A DNA stretch of 34,926 bases from MGNI01 sp964353875 (GCA_964353875.1 CAYGXU010000025.1:1-34926), one strand, 5' to 3'. Positions 1 through 8,619 are shown, numbered from the stretch's first letter. Notes: generated by a model from the letters alone, not told the origin. Numbers and translations are program-made.

Positions 1-1
1 T

Positions 2-394
2 GTCATCTGGCGCGATTATGGCGCCAGTGTGACTGGTGGGAATATGGAGCCTCTTCAAGGCCGTATGGATTTCGAGTTTGAGCGGATGAGCCGTGATCTG
101 GTCGATGAAATCGAAGAAAAAATAAATGTCGAGGTCGCAGCTGCTCATTCCGTGAAGACGAAGATCCTGCCGCGGGAGGAGGCGTTCAGGATACCGGATC
201 TGATCCGAACGAAAATCAACCTGCTCCCAGAGAATATTCGGGAAGTGCGCATCGTAGAGATAGAGGGGCTCGATCTTCAGGCGGACGGCGGGACTCATGT
301 TAGCAATACAAAGGAAGTTGGGCAGATCAGTATTGTGGACTACAAAAGTAAAGGTGCAATTAACAAACGCATTATTGTATCCTTAGAACCATGA
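2..394 (+). CDS. Alanyl-tRNA editing protein, AlaX type (5'-truncated by window edge)
   Basis: C-terminal part of a trans-editing hydrolase that removes serine or glycine wrongly attached to tRNA-Ala. The reading frame is open to the first base of the window (residues before the GTG at 29 read VIWRDYGAS), and homologues continue upstream there, so the GTG at 29 is not the real start. The visible part has the VTGGN and MDFEFE segments and, near the end, ADGGTHVSNTKEVG followed by a YKSKGAINKR segment, typical of the AlaRS/AlaX second additional domain. The position usually Cys in the zinc-binding CGGTH motif is Asp here, while the His is kept. The upstream HxxxH metal motif would lie outside the window. 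The stop is 12 bases before ileS, so the two are probably cotranscribed, pairing tRNA editing with aminoacylation. Confidence 0.88.
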   Translation, partial: VIWRDYGASVTGGNMEPLQGRMDFEFERMSRDLVDEIEEKINVEVAAAHSVKTKILPREEAFRIPDLIRTKINLLPENIREVRIVEIEGLDLQADGGTHVSNTKEVGQISIVDYKSKGAINKRIIVSLEP

Positions 395-406
395 GGTTAG
401 AGAATC

Positions 407-3400
407 ATGTTTAGACCTGTACCAAGCAAAGTCGATTTTGTCGCGCAAGAATACCAGATTCTTGAATATTGGAAGCAAACACGGGCCTTCGAGAAATTAC
501 GCCAGTTGCGTCGGAATGCCCCTAGATGGTCTTTTATCGACGGTCCCATCACCGCCAACAATCCCATGGGAGTCCATCACGGTTGGGGGAGGACTTATAA
601 GGATCTTTTTCACCGATATAAGGCGATGAATGGCTTTCAGACACGTTATCAAAACGGTTTCGATTGTCAGGGATTGTGGGTTGAGGTTAATGTTGAAAGG
701 GATATGGGATTTCGCACAAAACGTGATATTGAATCGTTTGGGTTAGCCGAGTTCGTCATCTTGTGTAAGCAGCGGGTACTTAATTATGCTGCAGTCCAAA
801 CAGTACAGAGTATCCGGCTGGGATATTGGATGGACTGGAATGATCCAGATTTTTTGCGGTGGTTGGGGAAAATGTTGGGGGAAGACCCGCAAAAAATGGT
901 TACAGTCGAGGGTCCTGATGGTCCTGTCAATGATACAGTAGAGGGGATCATTGGAAGGCTGGGTTTGCCGGAGTTGGGAGGTTCGTATTTTACATTTTCC
1001 AATGAGAACAACTACACGATCTGGCGAGTGCTTAAGTCCTGTTTTGATCGAGGATGGATCTACAAAGGCAGGGATGTAATGCCGTGGTGTGGCCGTTGTG
1101 GAACAGGCCTCAGTCAGCATGAGATTGTAACGGAAGGTTATCAAGAAATCACCCATCCAAGCATCACTTTGCGTTTTCCGCTCAAAGGTCGTTCTAAGGA
1201 AAATCTCCTTGTCTGGACGACCACTCCGTGGACCCTGACCAGTAATGTTGCCGCAGCAGTTGGCCCTGAGCTTACCTATGTAAAGGTACGTCAAGGGGAA
1301 GAGATCTTTTACTTGAGCCGGGGAACCCTTCATATACTTAAAGGAAATTATGATATTGTCGATGAGCTGCATGGCGAGGATCTCGAAGGTTGGCAATATC
1401 AAGGTCCCTTTGATGAACTCCCTGCCCAGAAGAATAGCGGCGCACCAGAGGCTCATCGAGTGATTCTTTGGAACGAAGTGGGTGAAGAGGAGGGAACGGG
1501 AATAGTCCATATCGCCCCAGGTTGCGGTGCCGAGGACTTTGCCCTCGGAAAGGAATATGATTTGCCCATCCTCGCTCCCCTCGATGAGGGAGGATTCTTC
1601 GTTGAAGGTTTTGATTGGCTGACTGGAACAAGTGAAAGGGAAAGCGCTCAGCCCATTTTTGAGAATCTTAATGGAAAAGGATTGGCATATAAAATCGAAG
1701 ATTATACCCATCGTTATCCTGTATGTTGGCGATGTTCTCAAGAATTGGTGTTCAGGCTTGTCGATGAGTGGTTCATCTCCATGGGAGAGCAATTAGGCAA
1801 ATCTTATGAGGAAGTGACTGAGGAGGAGAAGCGTAATAATTTACGGTATCAGATCATGGAAGTGGTGATCAACGAAACACATTGGTATCCTTCTTTCGGT
1901 TTCGAGCGTGAGTTAGACTGGCTGCACAATATGCACGATTGGATGATTTCTAAAAAGCGTTATTGGGGTTTGGCGTTGCCTATTTGGGAATGCGGCCATT
2001 GTGGTCATTTCGATGTGATCGGGAGCAAGGAAGAACTCAAGGAAAGAGCTGTTGAAGGCTGGGATGTGTTCGAAGGGCGCTCACCGCATCGACCTTATGT
2101 GGATGGAGTAAGAATCAAGTGCAATCATTGCGGGGCATTGGTGAGCAGGATCCCTGATGTTGGCAATCCCTGGCTGGATGCAGGCATTGTGGCGATGAGT
2201 ACGATGCAATATAACTCCAAACGGGAATATTGGCGTGAATGGTTCCCAGCGGACTTCATTAGTGAGAGTTTCCCAGGGCAATTCCGAAATTGGTTCTACA
2301 GTCTCCTGGCATTGACCACAATTCTGGAGAGAAAAGCGCCGTTCAAGGATGTGTTCACCTATGCAACCCTTCTCGCCGAAGATGGTCGTCCGATGCACAA
2401 GTCATGGGGAAATGCGATTGAATTTAATGAGGCTGCTGACCAGATGGGTGTGGATGTTATGCGATGGATGTTCTGCACTCATAAGCCTGAGAAGGATTTA
2501 CTTTTCGGATATCATGGTGCAGATGAAATTCGCCGAACGTTCATGATCCCCCTTTGGAATGTATATAATTTTTTCATTACCTATGCCAATATTGACGGTT
2601 GGGTTCCCAGTCAGCAGGATCAACCGAATTATAGTGATTTGGATCGTTGGATTCTGGCGCGCCTTCAGGAAGTGATTGAGGAGGTGACCAAACGGCTTGA
2701 TCTTTATGAACCCAACATTGCCGCGCCGGAGGTCAATCGTTTCTTGGAGGACATAAGCAATTGGTATCTACGACGAAGCCGGCGTCGATTCTGGGCAAAA
2801 GCCGGTGCCAGCCTTGAATCGGATGAGGATAAGCATGCGGCGTATAGTACATTGTATACTGTCTTGGAGACGCTTTGCCGATTGCTTGCTCCCTTTGTGC
2901 CATTTGTTACTGAGGCCATCTATCAGAATCTGGTCCGTGAAATCCAACCAGAGGCGCCTGAAAGTATCCACCACTGCCGATGGCCCAAGCCCAATTATCA
3001 CTTGATGGATCAATCACTGACGAACGAGATGGACTTGGTCTTACGATTGGTTTCGCTTGGACATGCTGCTCGTAATAAGTCCAATCGTAAAGTACGCCAA
3101 CCACTTTCGCGGATTGCATTTGCAGTAGGGACTCCTTCTGAAGCGGAAATCGTTATGAAATATTCGGACCTGATTAAAGACGAACTCAATGTAAAGGAAG
3201 TTCGTCTGCTTGATACGACCTCAGAAGTCGTGGAGTATCGACTAAAGCCGCTTCCAAAACAGCTTGGACAAAAGTATGGTTCTCAGTTTCCAACGATACG
3301 GAAGGCCATACTCGAGCTGGATCCCGTCAATGCAGGAAGTCAATTGTTGGAAAATCGATCGATCGAAGTAGAGCTGGATGGAGATCAGATCGAGATTCTA

Positions 3401-3772
3401 CCGGAAGAAATTGAGGTGATAGTTGAAGCTCATAAGGGATTCTCAGTCGCTTCCGAAGGTCCTTACCTGGCGGCCTTGGTCACTGAACTAACACAAGAAT
3501 TAGAAATGGAAGGGTTAGCGCGAGAAGTCGTTCGCCGGATACAAGAATTGCGTAAGCAATCCGAGTTAAATGTGGATGACCACATCCTTGTCGAATACCA
3601 GGCAAGTGAACGATTGGGGAAAGCAGTGGAAAACCATCGCGATTTTATTATGACTGAGACCTTGAGCGATCACCTGCGGGTGAGCAAGGATCCCAATGGA
3701 GAATTTACCTCTGAGCATAACTTTGATGAAGAAAAAATCATCATTGCTTTAGCCAGGTCTGGTGAGGGATAG
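407..3772 (+). CDS. ileS: Isoleucyl-tRNA synthetase, divergent HHGW/MHKSW subtype
   Basis: Cytoplasmic class Ia synthetase charging tRNA-Ile. The 1121-residue length fits full-size IleRS. The ATG at 407 follows a GAGGT at 393-397. The class I HIGH motif appears as VHHGWGRTYKD near residue 58, and KMSKS as GRPMHKSWGN near residue 665, so both nucleotide-binding signatures are variant but recognisable. The CP1 editing domain includes the WTTTPWTLTSN segment near residue 271. Several Cys pairs (WCGRCG, CWRCS, CGHCG, CNHCG) suggest zinc-binding knuckles in the insertion and catalytic core. The C-terminal anticodon-binding region includes DRWILARLQE and the LDISNWYLRRSRRRFW-like block. The identity as IleRS rather than ValRS or LeuRS rests on overall pattern and length. 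It probably shares a transcript with the upstream AlaX gene. Confidence 0.96.
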   Translation: MFRPVPSKVDFVAQEYQILEYWKQTRAFEKLRQLRRNAPRWSFIDGPITANNPMGVHHGWGRTYKDLFHRYKAMNGFQTRYQNGFDCQGLWVEVNVERDMGFRTKRDIESFGLAEFVILCKQRVLNYAAVQTVQSIRLGYWMDWNDPDFLRWLGKMLGEDPQKMVTVEGPDGPVNDTVEGIIGRLGLPELGGSYFTFSNENNYTIWRVLKSCFDRGWIYKGRDVMPWCGRCGTGLSQHEIVTEGYQEITHPSITLRFPLKGRSKENLLVWTTTPWTLTSNVAAAVGPELTYVKVRQGEEIFYLSRGTLHILKGNYDIVDELHGEDLEGWQYQGPFDELPAQKNSGAPEAHRVILWNEVGEEEGTGIVHIAPGCGAEDFALGKEYDLPILAPLDEGGFFVEGFDWLTGTSERESAQPIFENLNGKGLAYKIEDYTHRYPVCWRCSQELVFRLVDEWFISMGEQLGKSYEEVTEEEKRNNLRYQIMEVVINETHWYPSFGFERELDWLHNMHDWMISKKRYWGLALPIWECGHCGHFDVIGSKEELKERAVEGWDVFEGRSPHRPYVDGVRIKCNHCGALVSRIPDVGNPWLDAGIVAMSTMQYNSKREYWREWFPADFISESFPGQFRNWFYSLLALTTILERKAPFKDVFTYATLLAEDGRPMHKSWGNAIEFNEAADQMGVDVMRWMFCTHKPEKDLLFGYHGADEIRRTFMIPLWNVYNFFITYANIDGWVPSQQDQPNYSDLDRWILARLQEVIEEVTKRLDLYEPNIAAPEVNRFLEDISNWYLRRSRRRFWAKAGASLESDEDKHAAYSTLYTVLETLCRLLAPFVPFVTEAIYQNLVREIQPEAPESIHHCRWPKPNYHLMDQSLTNEMDLVLRLVSLGHAARNKSNRKVRQPLSRIAFAVGTPSEAEIVMKYSDLIKDELNVKEVRLLDTTSEVVEYRLKPLPKQLGQKYGSQFPTIRKAILELDPVNAGSQLLENRSIEVELDGDQIEILPEEIEVIVEAHKGFSVASEGPYLAALVTELTQELEMEGLAREVVRRIQELRKQSELNVDDHILVEYQASERLGKAVENHRDFIMTETLSDHLRVSKDPNGEFTSEHNFDEEKIIIALARSGEG

Positions 3773-3812
3773 TCTATTGACACCACCGGATTGGAGAAAG
3801 CATGTATAACCT

Positions 3813-3841
3813 ATCGGGCTTCTTTGCATCCGGAGCCCGAT
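3813..3841 (+). terminator. Candidate intrinsic terminator after ileS
   Basis: A perfect 8-base inverted repeat, ATCGGGCT (3813-3820) and AGCCCGAT (3834-3841), with a 13-base loop lies 40 bases after the ileS stop. It is followed by GTATTTTCT, a modest U tract. The position between ileS and lspA suits a terminator, though the long loop and interrupted U run make this uncertain. Confidence 0.45.
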
Positions 3842-3928
3842 GTATTTTCTGAACGGCCTGGATTTCATTCCACAAGATAGGTCAGGATACGGTAGAATCG
3901 ACTTTCGGGAGTATATTGGGAGAGGCAT

Positions 3929-4489
3929 GTGAAAAATCGATTGCGAATTCTTCGAAGCTATATGGTTCTGGTTGGGATCGCTGGGCTGATTGTCGGGTTG
4001 GATCAATGGACAAAATATCTAGTTAGGACAAGACTGGAATTAGGTCAAACATGGGCACCCTTACCAGAAGCCTTTTCGTTCATCCGCATTGTTCATTGGA
4101 AAAACACGGGGGCGGCATTCGGTTTATTTCCTCAAGGCAGCTTGATCTTTACTGCAATGGCCATCTTGGTTTCATTAGCGATTCTTTATTATTGGCCTCG
4201 AGTGCCGTCGAATCAGGTTGGTTTACGGATCGCGCTTGCTCTGCAATTGGGTGGAGCAGTGGGAAATTTGATCGATCGCCTGAATGAGGGCATCGTTACG
4301 GACTTCATCGCCGTTGGTACATTTCCGGTCTTCAATGTCGCAGACTCAAGTATTTCCATTGGAGTGGCTGTATTGGTCATTGTCACTTGGTGGGAGGAGC
4401 GGCAAAGAAAAGTGCGAGAGAAGACGGAAGAGGCGGTTGAATCCTCTATTCATGGTGAACAAGTCCAGGAAGTGGATATGGTGGAGTGA
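3929..4489 (+). CDS. lspA: Lipoprotein signal peptidase (signal peptidase II)
   Basis: Inner-membrane aspartyl protease that cleaves prolipoprotein signal peptides before the lipid-modified Cys. The length (186 residues) is slightly long because of a charged C-terminal tail after residue 160. It has four hydrophobic segments (about 12-25, 70-88, 97-113 and 140-155). The signature LDQWTKYLV occurs at 24-32, the NTGAAFG block at 59-65, and the two catalytic Asp residues are in VTDFI (D125) and FNVADSSI (D139). The start is a GTG at 3929 with GGGAG at 3918-3922; the overlapping ATG at 3927 runs straight into a stop. The gene overlaps rluD by four bases. Its substrates would include the two predicted lipoproteins elsewhere in this window. 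Confidence 0.95.
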   Translation: MKNRLRILRSYMVLVGIAGLIVGLDQWTKYLVRTRLELGQTWAPLPEAFSFIRIVHWKNTGAAFGLFPQGSLIFTAMAILVSLAILYYWPRVPSNQVGLRIALALQLGGAVGNLIDRLNEGIVTDFIAVGTFPVFNVADSSISIGVAVLVIVTWWEERQRKVREKTEEAVESSIHGEQVQEVDMVE

Positions 4490-5397
4490 GTGAACGTCAT
4501 ATTCGCGTTCTCGTGGAAGCTCCGGGTGGCCGGTTAGATCATGTTCTGGTAAGTTATCTCCAGGACCAATCACGCAATCGCCTTCAACAACTGATCCGTG
4601 AAGGCCGAACGTTTGTGGATGGGGAAAGAATCACCAAACCGGCCTTTCGTCTAGAAGGCGGTGAGGTCATCGAATTAACCATCCCGTCGCCGAAACCCTA
4701 TCATTTAGAGGCGGAGGAAATCCCATTAGACATTCTATATGAAAATCACGATCTTATCGTGATAAATAAACCTGCAGGAATAGTTGTGCACCCTTCTGCA
4801 GGTCATGAAACAGGAACGCTTGTCCATGCGATTCTGGCACATGCGCCAGATATCCTCGGGGTTGGCGGTGAACAACGTCCAGGTGTTGTTCATCGATTAG
4901 ATAAGGATACATCGGGGATTATCCTCTTCGCGAAACACGATATTGCTCATCGTTTTCTTCAACAGCAATTCAGTCAAAGAAAAGCGGAAAAAACATATCT
5001 GGCATTGGTCGATGGAGCTCCACCGACACCCTCGGGGCGGATCGACGCATCGATCGGGCGTGATCCAAATCATCGCAAACGGATGGCAGTGTTGGCAACT
5101 GGCAAAGGACGTTCAGCAGTGAGTACTTATCGGACGATCGAATACTATGAAAAGCATACGCTGTTGGAAATTCAGCCAATCACAGGTCGTACACACCAGA
5201 TCAGACTCCATCTGGCTTTTCTAAATTGCCCGGTTGTAGGTGACCAGGTATATGGCCGAAGAAAGTCAAGTTTGCCCATTGCGAGATTTTTTCTTCATGC
5301 CACGCGATTAAAGATACGAATTCCTGGAGAGAAGAAGGAAAGGACATTCGAGGCGCCTTTGCCGGAGGAGCTTTGCCTTCTACTCGGGAATCTATAA
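4486..5397 (+). CDS. rluD: RluA/RluD-family 23S rRNA pseudouridine synthase
   Basis: Converts specific uridines of large-subunit rRNA to pseudouridine. An N-terminal S4 RNA-binding domain (about 13-65) is followed by the catalytic domain. The motif HRLDKDTSG at 136-144 holds the catalytic Asp (D139), and VINKPAGIVVHPS (92-104) and ITGRTHQIRLH are typical RluA-family blocks. The 303-residue length matches RluD. The GTG start at 4486 overlaps the lspA stop as GTGA, indicating translational coupling. The lspA-rluD order is common in bacteria. RluD is the best guess because of the S4 domain, but other RluA paralogues (RluC type) cannot be excluded from sequence alone. Confidence 0.9.
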   Translation: MSERHIRVLVEAPGGRLDHVLVSYLQDQSRNRLQQLIREGRTFVDGERITKPAFRLEGGEVIELTIPSPKPYHLEAEEIPLDILYENHDLIVINKPAGIVVHPSAGHETGTLVHAILAHAPDILGVGGEQRPGVVHRLDKDTSGIILFAKHDIAHRFLQQQFSQRKAEKTYLALVDGAPPTPSGRIDASIGRDPNHRKRMAVLATGKGRSAVSTYRTIEYYEKHTLLEIQPITGRTHQIRLHLAFLNCPVVGDQVYGRRKSSLPIARFFLHATRLKIRIPGEKKERTFEAPLPEELCLLLGNL

Positions 5398-5421
5398 ATT
5401 TAGGCGAGGAGAGGAAGAGAC

Positions 5422-6492
5422 GTGCCATCAGGACATTGGAAAGACATTATTGATCTTCGATCTGATACGGTTACACATCCTACGTCAGAAATGCGCGAGG
5501 CAATGGCGCACGCAGAGGTAGGGGATGATGTTTACGGGGAGGATCCGACCGTCAATCGCCTGGAAACCATGTCCGCAGAGCGACTGCGAAAAGAGGCAGC
5601 CCTTTTTGTGGCGAGCGGGACAATGGGGAATCTATGCGCCATTCTTACTCATTGTGATCGTGGAAATGAAATCATCCTCGGAAACCGTTCGCATACTTTC
5701 CTCTTTGAAGCCGGGGGTGTGTCGGCCTTGGGTGGTATTCATCCCTGGACTCTGCCTAATCAAGAGGATGGAACGTTACGAATTGAAGACATTGAAGACG
5801 CTGTGCGTGCGGACGATCCCCATTACCCCATCACCCGCTTGATCTGTTTGGAGAATACCCACAATCGTTGTGGCGGGACGCCTCTATCAGTCGCGTACAC
5901 CAGTGAAGTAGCGGAATTTGCCAAGAAAAAAGGCTTATTTCTTCATATCGATGGTGCTCGAATCTTTCATGCAGCAATTGCACAGGGCGTGGATGCATGT
6001 GAACTTGTCGATCCTGCAGATTCAGTCATGTTCTGCCTTTCAAAGGCACTTTGTGCACCTGTCGGATCGATACTCTGCGGCTCAGAGATGTTTATTCATA
6101 AAGCAAGAAGGATTCGAAAGCAATTGGGTGGGGGAATGCGACAAGCGGGGATTCTTGCTGCCGCGGGAATAGTTGCCTTGGAAAAGATGGTCGATCGAAT
6201 AATAGAAGATCATCGCAGGGCGAGAGAGCTTGCAGAGGGATTGTGTCGGATTCGAGGACTCAAGGTGGAGAAAAATCCTCCACCTACCAATATGGTCTAC
6301 TTAAGACTTGAGAATGACCTGCCATATGATGCCCCTCAAATCGATCAAGCTTTGCAGAAACGCGGTGTATTGATCGGTGATGTGGAGAGGCAGAGGATAC
6401 GCCTTGTAGTCCATTATTGGATTGATGATGAGGCTATCTCGCGAACGATCCGTGCATTTAAGGAAGTGATGGATTCGGAAAGCGTTCAATAA
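5422..6492 (+). CDS. ltaE: Low-specificity L-threonine aldolase
   Basis: PLP enzyme splitting threonine or allo-threonine into glycine and acetaldehyde. It opens with the diagnostic IDLRSDTVTHPT (10-21) and VGDDVYGEDPTVNRLE (33-48) of the beta-eliminating lyase / threonine aldolase family. The PLP-binding Lys lies in MFCLSKALCAPVG (K208), and HIDGARIFHA (175-184) supplies the cofactor-contacting Asp and Arg. The 356-residue length is normal. The GTG start at 5422 follows GAGGAAGAG (5410-5418). It lies 24 bases after rluD on the same strand, so it is likely the last gene of the lspA-rluD-ltaE run. No clear terminator follows before the tRNA promoter. Confidence 0.94.
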   Translation: MPSGHWKDIIDLRSDTVTHPTSEMREAMAHAEVGDDVYGEDPTVNRLETMSAERLRKEAALFVASGTMGNLCAILTHCDRGNEIILGNRSHTFLFEAGGVSALGGIHPWTLPNQEDGTLRIEDIEDAVRADDPHYPITRLICLENTHNRCGGTPLSVAYTSEVAEFAKKKGLFLHIDGARIFHAAIAQGVDACELVDPADSVMFCLSKALCAPVGSILCGSEMFIHKARRIRKQLGGGMRQAGILAAAGIVALEKMVDRIIEDHRRARELAEGLCRIRGLKVEKNPPPTNMVYLRLENDLPYDAPQIDQALQKRGVLIGDVERQRIRLVVHYWIDDEAISRTIRAFKEVMDSESVQ

Positions 6493-6589
6493 ATTGAGTG
6501 CTCATCCAAGGAAATAATTCTGATAGCAAGATGATTTATGAAATGGCATATTTACCCTGAAAAAATTGAATACTGATAAGAGGATTGGC

Positions 6590-6619
6590 TTGACGGTTAT
6601 TTCTTCTCCATGGTAGACT
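6590..6619 (+). promoter_or_regulatory. Sigma70-type promoter of tRNA-Asp
   Basis: TTGACG (6590-6595) and TAGACT (6614-6619) are separated by 18 bases. The predicted start, about 6626, is a few bases ahead of the mature tRNA 5' end at 6631, so the match is consistent in position as well as sequence. Confidence 0.6.
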
Positions 6620-6630
6620 TTGTCCGGTCT

Positions 6631-6704
6631 GGGGGCGTGGTGTAGCGGTTTAACACGCTGGCCTGTCAAGCCAGAGATCGCGGGTTCGAATCCCGTCGTC
6701 CCCG
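6631..6704 (+). tRNA. tRNA-Asp (anticodon GUC)
   Basis: A complete 74-base cloverleaf can be drawn. The acceptor stem GGGGGCG/CGTCCCC has one G-U pair. The D stem is GTGT/ACAC. The anticodon stem CTGGC/GCCAG has loop CTGTCAA and anticodon GTC at 6665-6667. The T stem GCGGG/CCCGT has the standard TTCGAAT loop. The discriminator base is G (6704), as expected for tRNA-Asp. CCA is not encoded. It sits alone, between ltaE and a convergent lipoprotein gene. Confidence 0.97.
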
Positions 6705-6822
6705 CTCGATTGCACGGCATAGCCGTGCGTTTTAATGATGGGGCTTCTTCGTGTTTAAGGTTTTTGCAGAGGATAGGTGTGTTTAGACTTGAATCCCTTT
6801 CGGATACTTAACATCTTGAGGA

Positions 6823-7461
6823 TTATTCCGGTTGGTAAAGAATTAATTGGATTTTTCCGACTTTTAGATATCTGGTACATTCGGCTGGATTACAATCCCC
6901 GGTAGTGAATCCCACTCCAACTTCTGTTTTATACCCGGCAAAATAAGGTGTAATCCACAAAAGCGGTTGATACCCTGGAGCGACAGATGCACAGATATCC
7001 TCAGGTTCATAGCCCATGAAGTAATCGGCAACACAATAGTTTCCAAGGTCCATAACATAGGCGGAACCCGTCAACATAATAGAATTCTCTCGAGCGACAC
7101 TTTGACTTTGAGCGCCTCCCCAAGGGCCATTCGTTTCCTCAACCGTAAAAACCGCTCCGCCGACATAGCCGTCCACAGGGATGACGACCTCGTTATAAGA
7201 CTTCCAATCCGGCTGAGATGTACTCAGTGGATGCTGAACCGTAATTTCAAACATGCGCGGATCGAGCCATATTCCCGAGAGTTGAGTAGCGGTAGGCAGA
7301 GGGGGGGTGTCAGTTGGGGGAGGGATCGTAGCGCTCGGTTGGGGCGAGAAAGTTGCCGTGGCTGGGGGGATCGGGGTTGGGGATAATTCGACTAAGTAGC
7401 TGCACGCCAGGGCTGATAAAACCAATAAGAGAAATAACCAATATCGCCTCAACGACACCAT
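6823..7461 (-). CDS. Predicted lipoprotein with Pro/Thr-rich linker, unknown function
   Basis: I do not recognise the family of the folded part. The 212 residues start with a signal peptide (basic MVSLRRYW, then a hydrophobic run to LSALAC). Cys20 would be the lipidated residue, although the -3/-2 positions (Ala, Leu) are not ideal for a lipobox. Residues 27-60 are a low-complexity Pro/Thr/Ser linker as seen on many Chloroflexota surface lipoproteins. The rest is a compact domain rich in aromatic residues and Gly, with Cys near 143, 157, 190 and 195 that might pair. The ATG at 7461 has a strong AGGAGGA just upstream and an extended -10 box at 7492-7500. Probable role: an extracytoplasmic, membrane-anchored protein. 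Confidence 0.75.
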   Translation of the reverse strand: MVSLRRYWLFLLLVLSALACSYLVELSPTPIPPATATFSPQPSATIPPPTDTPPLPTATQLSGIWLDPRMFEITVQHPLSTSQPDWKSYNEVVIPVDGYVGGAVFTVEETNGPWGGAQSQSVARENSIMLTGSAYVMDLGNYCVADYFMGYEPEDICASVAPGYQPLLWITPYFAGYKTEVGVGFTTGDCNPAECTRYLKVGKIQLILYQPE

Positions 7462-7491
7462 CAGATCCTCCTATTTCAAAGATTGAGATAG

Positions 7492-7500
7492 ATTCTAGCA
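7492..7500 (-). promoter_or_regulatory. Extended -10 promoter for the lipoprotein gene
   Basis: On the minus strand the bases read TGCTAGAAT, an extended -10 (TGn plus five of six TATAAT positions). It lies about 31 bases upstream of the lipoprotein ATG with a good SD between. No convincing -35 box is seen, which is usual for extended -10 promoters. Confidence 0.45.
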
Positions 7501-7707
7501 CTTATGCAAAGCTGCGCCAGGGGAAGGCCATAGGGGGATGGCGATACAACAGTGGAGGTGAGCAAAATTGAGGGAATCATGAATACCCGCAAGTAAAAGG
7601 GCTGCGCATAGCCAGTGATATCCATAAGTATTCATACACAGATTTGCCAAATGATCCTCCAGTATCAGTTCTCTGCAAAAACGACAATGATGGATGATGT
7701 TTTGCAT
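7495..7707 (-). CDS. Possible small Cys/His-rich protein
   Basis: A 70-residue reading frame beginning ATG at 7707, 52 bases downstream of the HD-domain gene on the same strand. The N-terminal half has HHCRFCRELI, then NLCMNTYGYHWLC, a spacing of Cys and His that could bind zinc. The C-terminal third (Pro, Ala, His, Cys) looks less protein-like and overlaps the next gene's promoter. No Shine-Dalgarno is visible before the ATG. It is either a real small zinc protein, a decayed gene end, or chance. Family not recognised. Confidence 0.33.
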   Translation of the reverse strand: MQNIIHHCRFCRELILEDHLANLCMNTYGYHWLCAALLLAGIHDSLNFAHLHCCIAIPLWPSPGAALHKC

Positions 7708-7759
7708 TATGACGAAGCTGCCGCGCTCGGTCGGACGATGATAGGGTTGCCGATACAGT

Positions 7760-8353
7760 TCATTTCAGATCGGTAATCGAATTGACTAACTCCATCATCT
7801 CCTTCTGAAGTCGAGAAAATTCGTAGGCCATATCACTTGAGCATTTACTTTGAAAAATATCCATCAGGGATTGGTAATACCAGAGTGTGCCATCCTTACC
7901 GCCATTAAAACGTTCCCAAACCTGTTCTCCGATTTTACGGTAGTCCAGTACCAGAGTTCGAAGGTTGTGGAGTTTGTCAGCCATTGATACTCGAAGCACG
8001 TCAGTGGGGGCATTTTCCAGGTGATGAAGATACATCTGCTTACGTTCCCTCCAGGGCGGTTTCGGGCTGATGGTTGTATCAGAGCACTGTTCGACGATGA
8101 ACGCAACACGCTCTCCGAACTGATTCCGTATTTTGTGCAAAACAGGAAGACCGCCTTGATCTTCAACTGCATCATGAAGAAGAGCAGCAATGGCTTCTAT
8201 CTCATCTCCACCGTCTTCTAATACTAAGGCAGCAACACTAAGGAGATGAGAAATATAAGGCACATTCGATCCCTTCCGTGTTTGGTTGCGATGGAGTACA
8301 AATGCGAAAATGAGGGCATCTTGGAATCGTTTAGTAAGAAAGGATTCAGGCAT
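7760..8353 (-). CDS. Stand-alone HD-domain protein, (p)ppGpp hydrolase-like (SpoT/MESH1 type)
   Basis: A 197-residue protein matching only the hydrolase domain of RelA/SpoT enzymes, with no synthetase, TGS or ACT domain. Metal and substrate motifs are in the expected order: FVLHRNQTRKG (18-28), PYISH with His36, LLHDAVED with the HD pair His60/Asp61 and Glu64/Asp65, and SMADKLHNLRT with Asp126. The spacing between these (24 and 66 residues) is close to that of characterised Rel hydrolase domains. The likely reaction is removal of pyrophosphate from (p)ppGpp or a related nucleotide, in the cytoplasm. GGGAG about nine bases before the ATG serves as the ribosome site. Function is inferred from the family; nucleotide specificity cannot be read from the sequence. 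Confidence 0.88.
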   Translation of the reverse strand: MPESFLTKRFQDALIFAFVLHRNQTRKGSNVPYISHLLSVAALVLEDGGDEIEAIAALLHDAVEDQGGLPVLHKIRNQFGERVAFIVEQCSDTTISPKPPWRERKQMYLHHLENAPTDVLRVSMADKLHNLRTLVLDYRKIGEQVWERFNGGKDGTLWYYQSLMDIFQSKCSSDMAYEFSRLQKEMMELVNSITDLK

Positions 8354-8560
8354 TCAGCAGAACTCCCATATGGAACGAGTTATAAAGAGCCATTTACATA
8401 TCAGTCCGAGGGTTGTATTGTATCAATGATTGGCATTTTACTTCTTTTCCAAATATTTGGAATTTTGCTATGGCGTGGGTGTCCAAAGCAATCAGGTAAC
8501 ATTGGTTTTCTTTTGGCTAACATGAATACGGATCGGAGATAATCGATGGTACCGGATAGC

Positions 8561-8590
8561 TTGACACCCTTTGAATCCGCATGGTATTCT
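8561..8590 (+). promoter_or_regulatory. Sigma70-type promoter of the dprA operon
   Basis: A perfect -35, TTGACA (8561-8566), is followed after 18 bases by TATTCT (8585-8590). Transcription would start near 8597. That would leave the ATG at 8602 almost without leader and upstream of the AGGAGG at 8611, so it argues for a later dprA start. Confidence 0.65.
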
Positions 8591-8619
8591 GAGCCAACTT
8601 TATGTGGTTCAGGAGGGAG

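Noticed and set aside
743..1792. Long minus-strand ORF of 349 codons inside ileS
   Set aside because: It is antisense to the conserved IleRS frame, has no SD and its composition is not protein-like.
3777..3810. TTGACA and TATAAC between ileS and lspA as a promoter
   Set aside because: The spacing of 22 bases is too long for a sigma70 promoter, and the candidate terminator follows at once.
8246..8542. 98-codon plus-strand ORF upstream of dprA
   Set aside because: Overlaps the start of the HD hydrolase gene antisense and has no SD or family signal.
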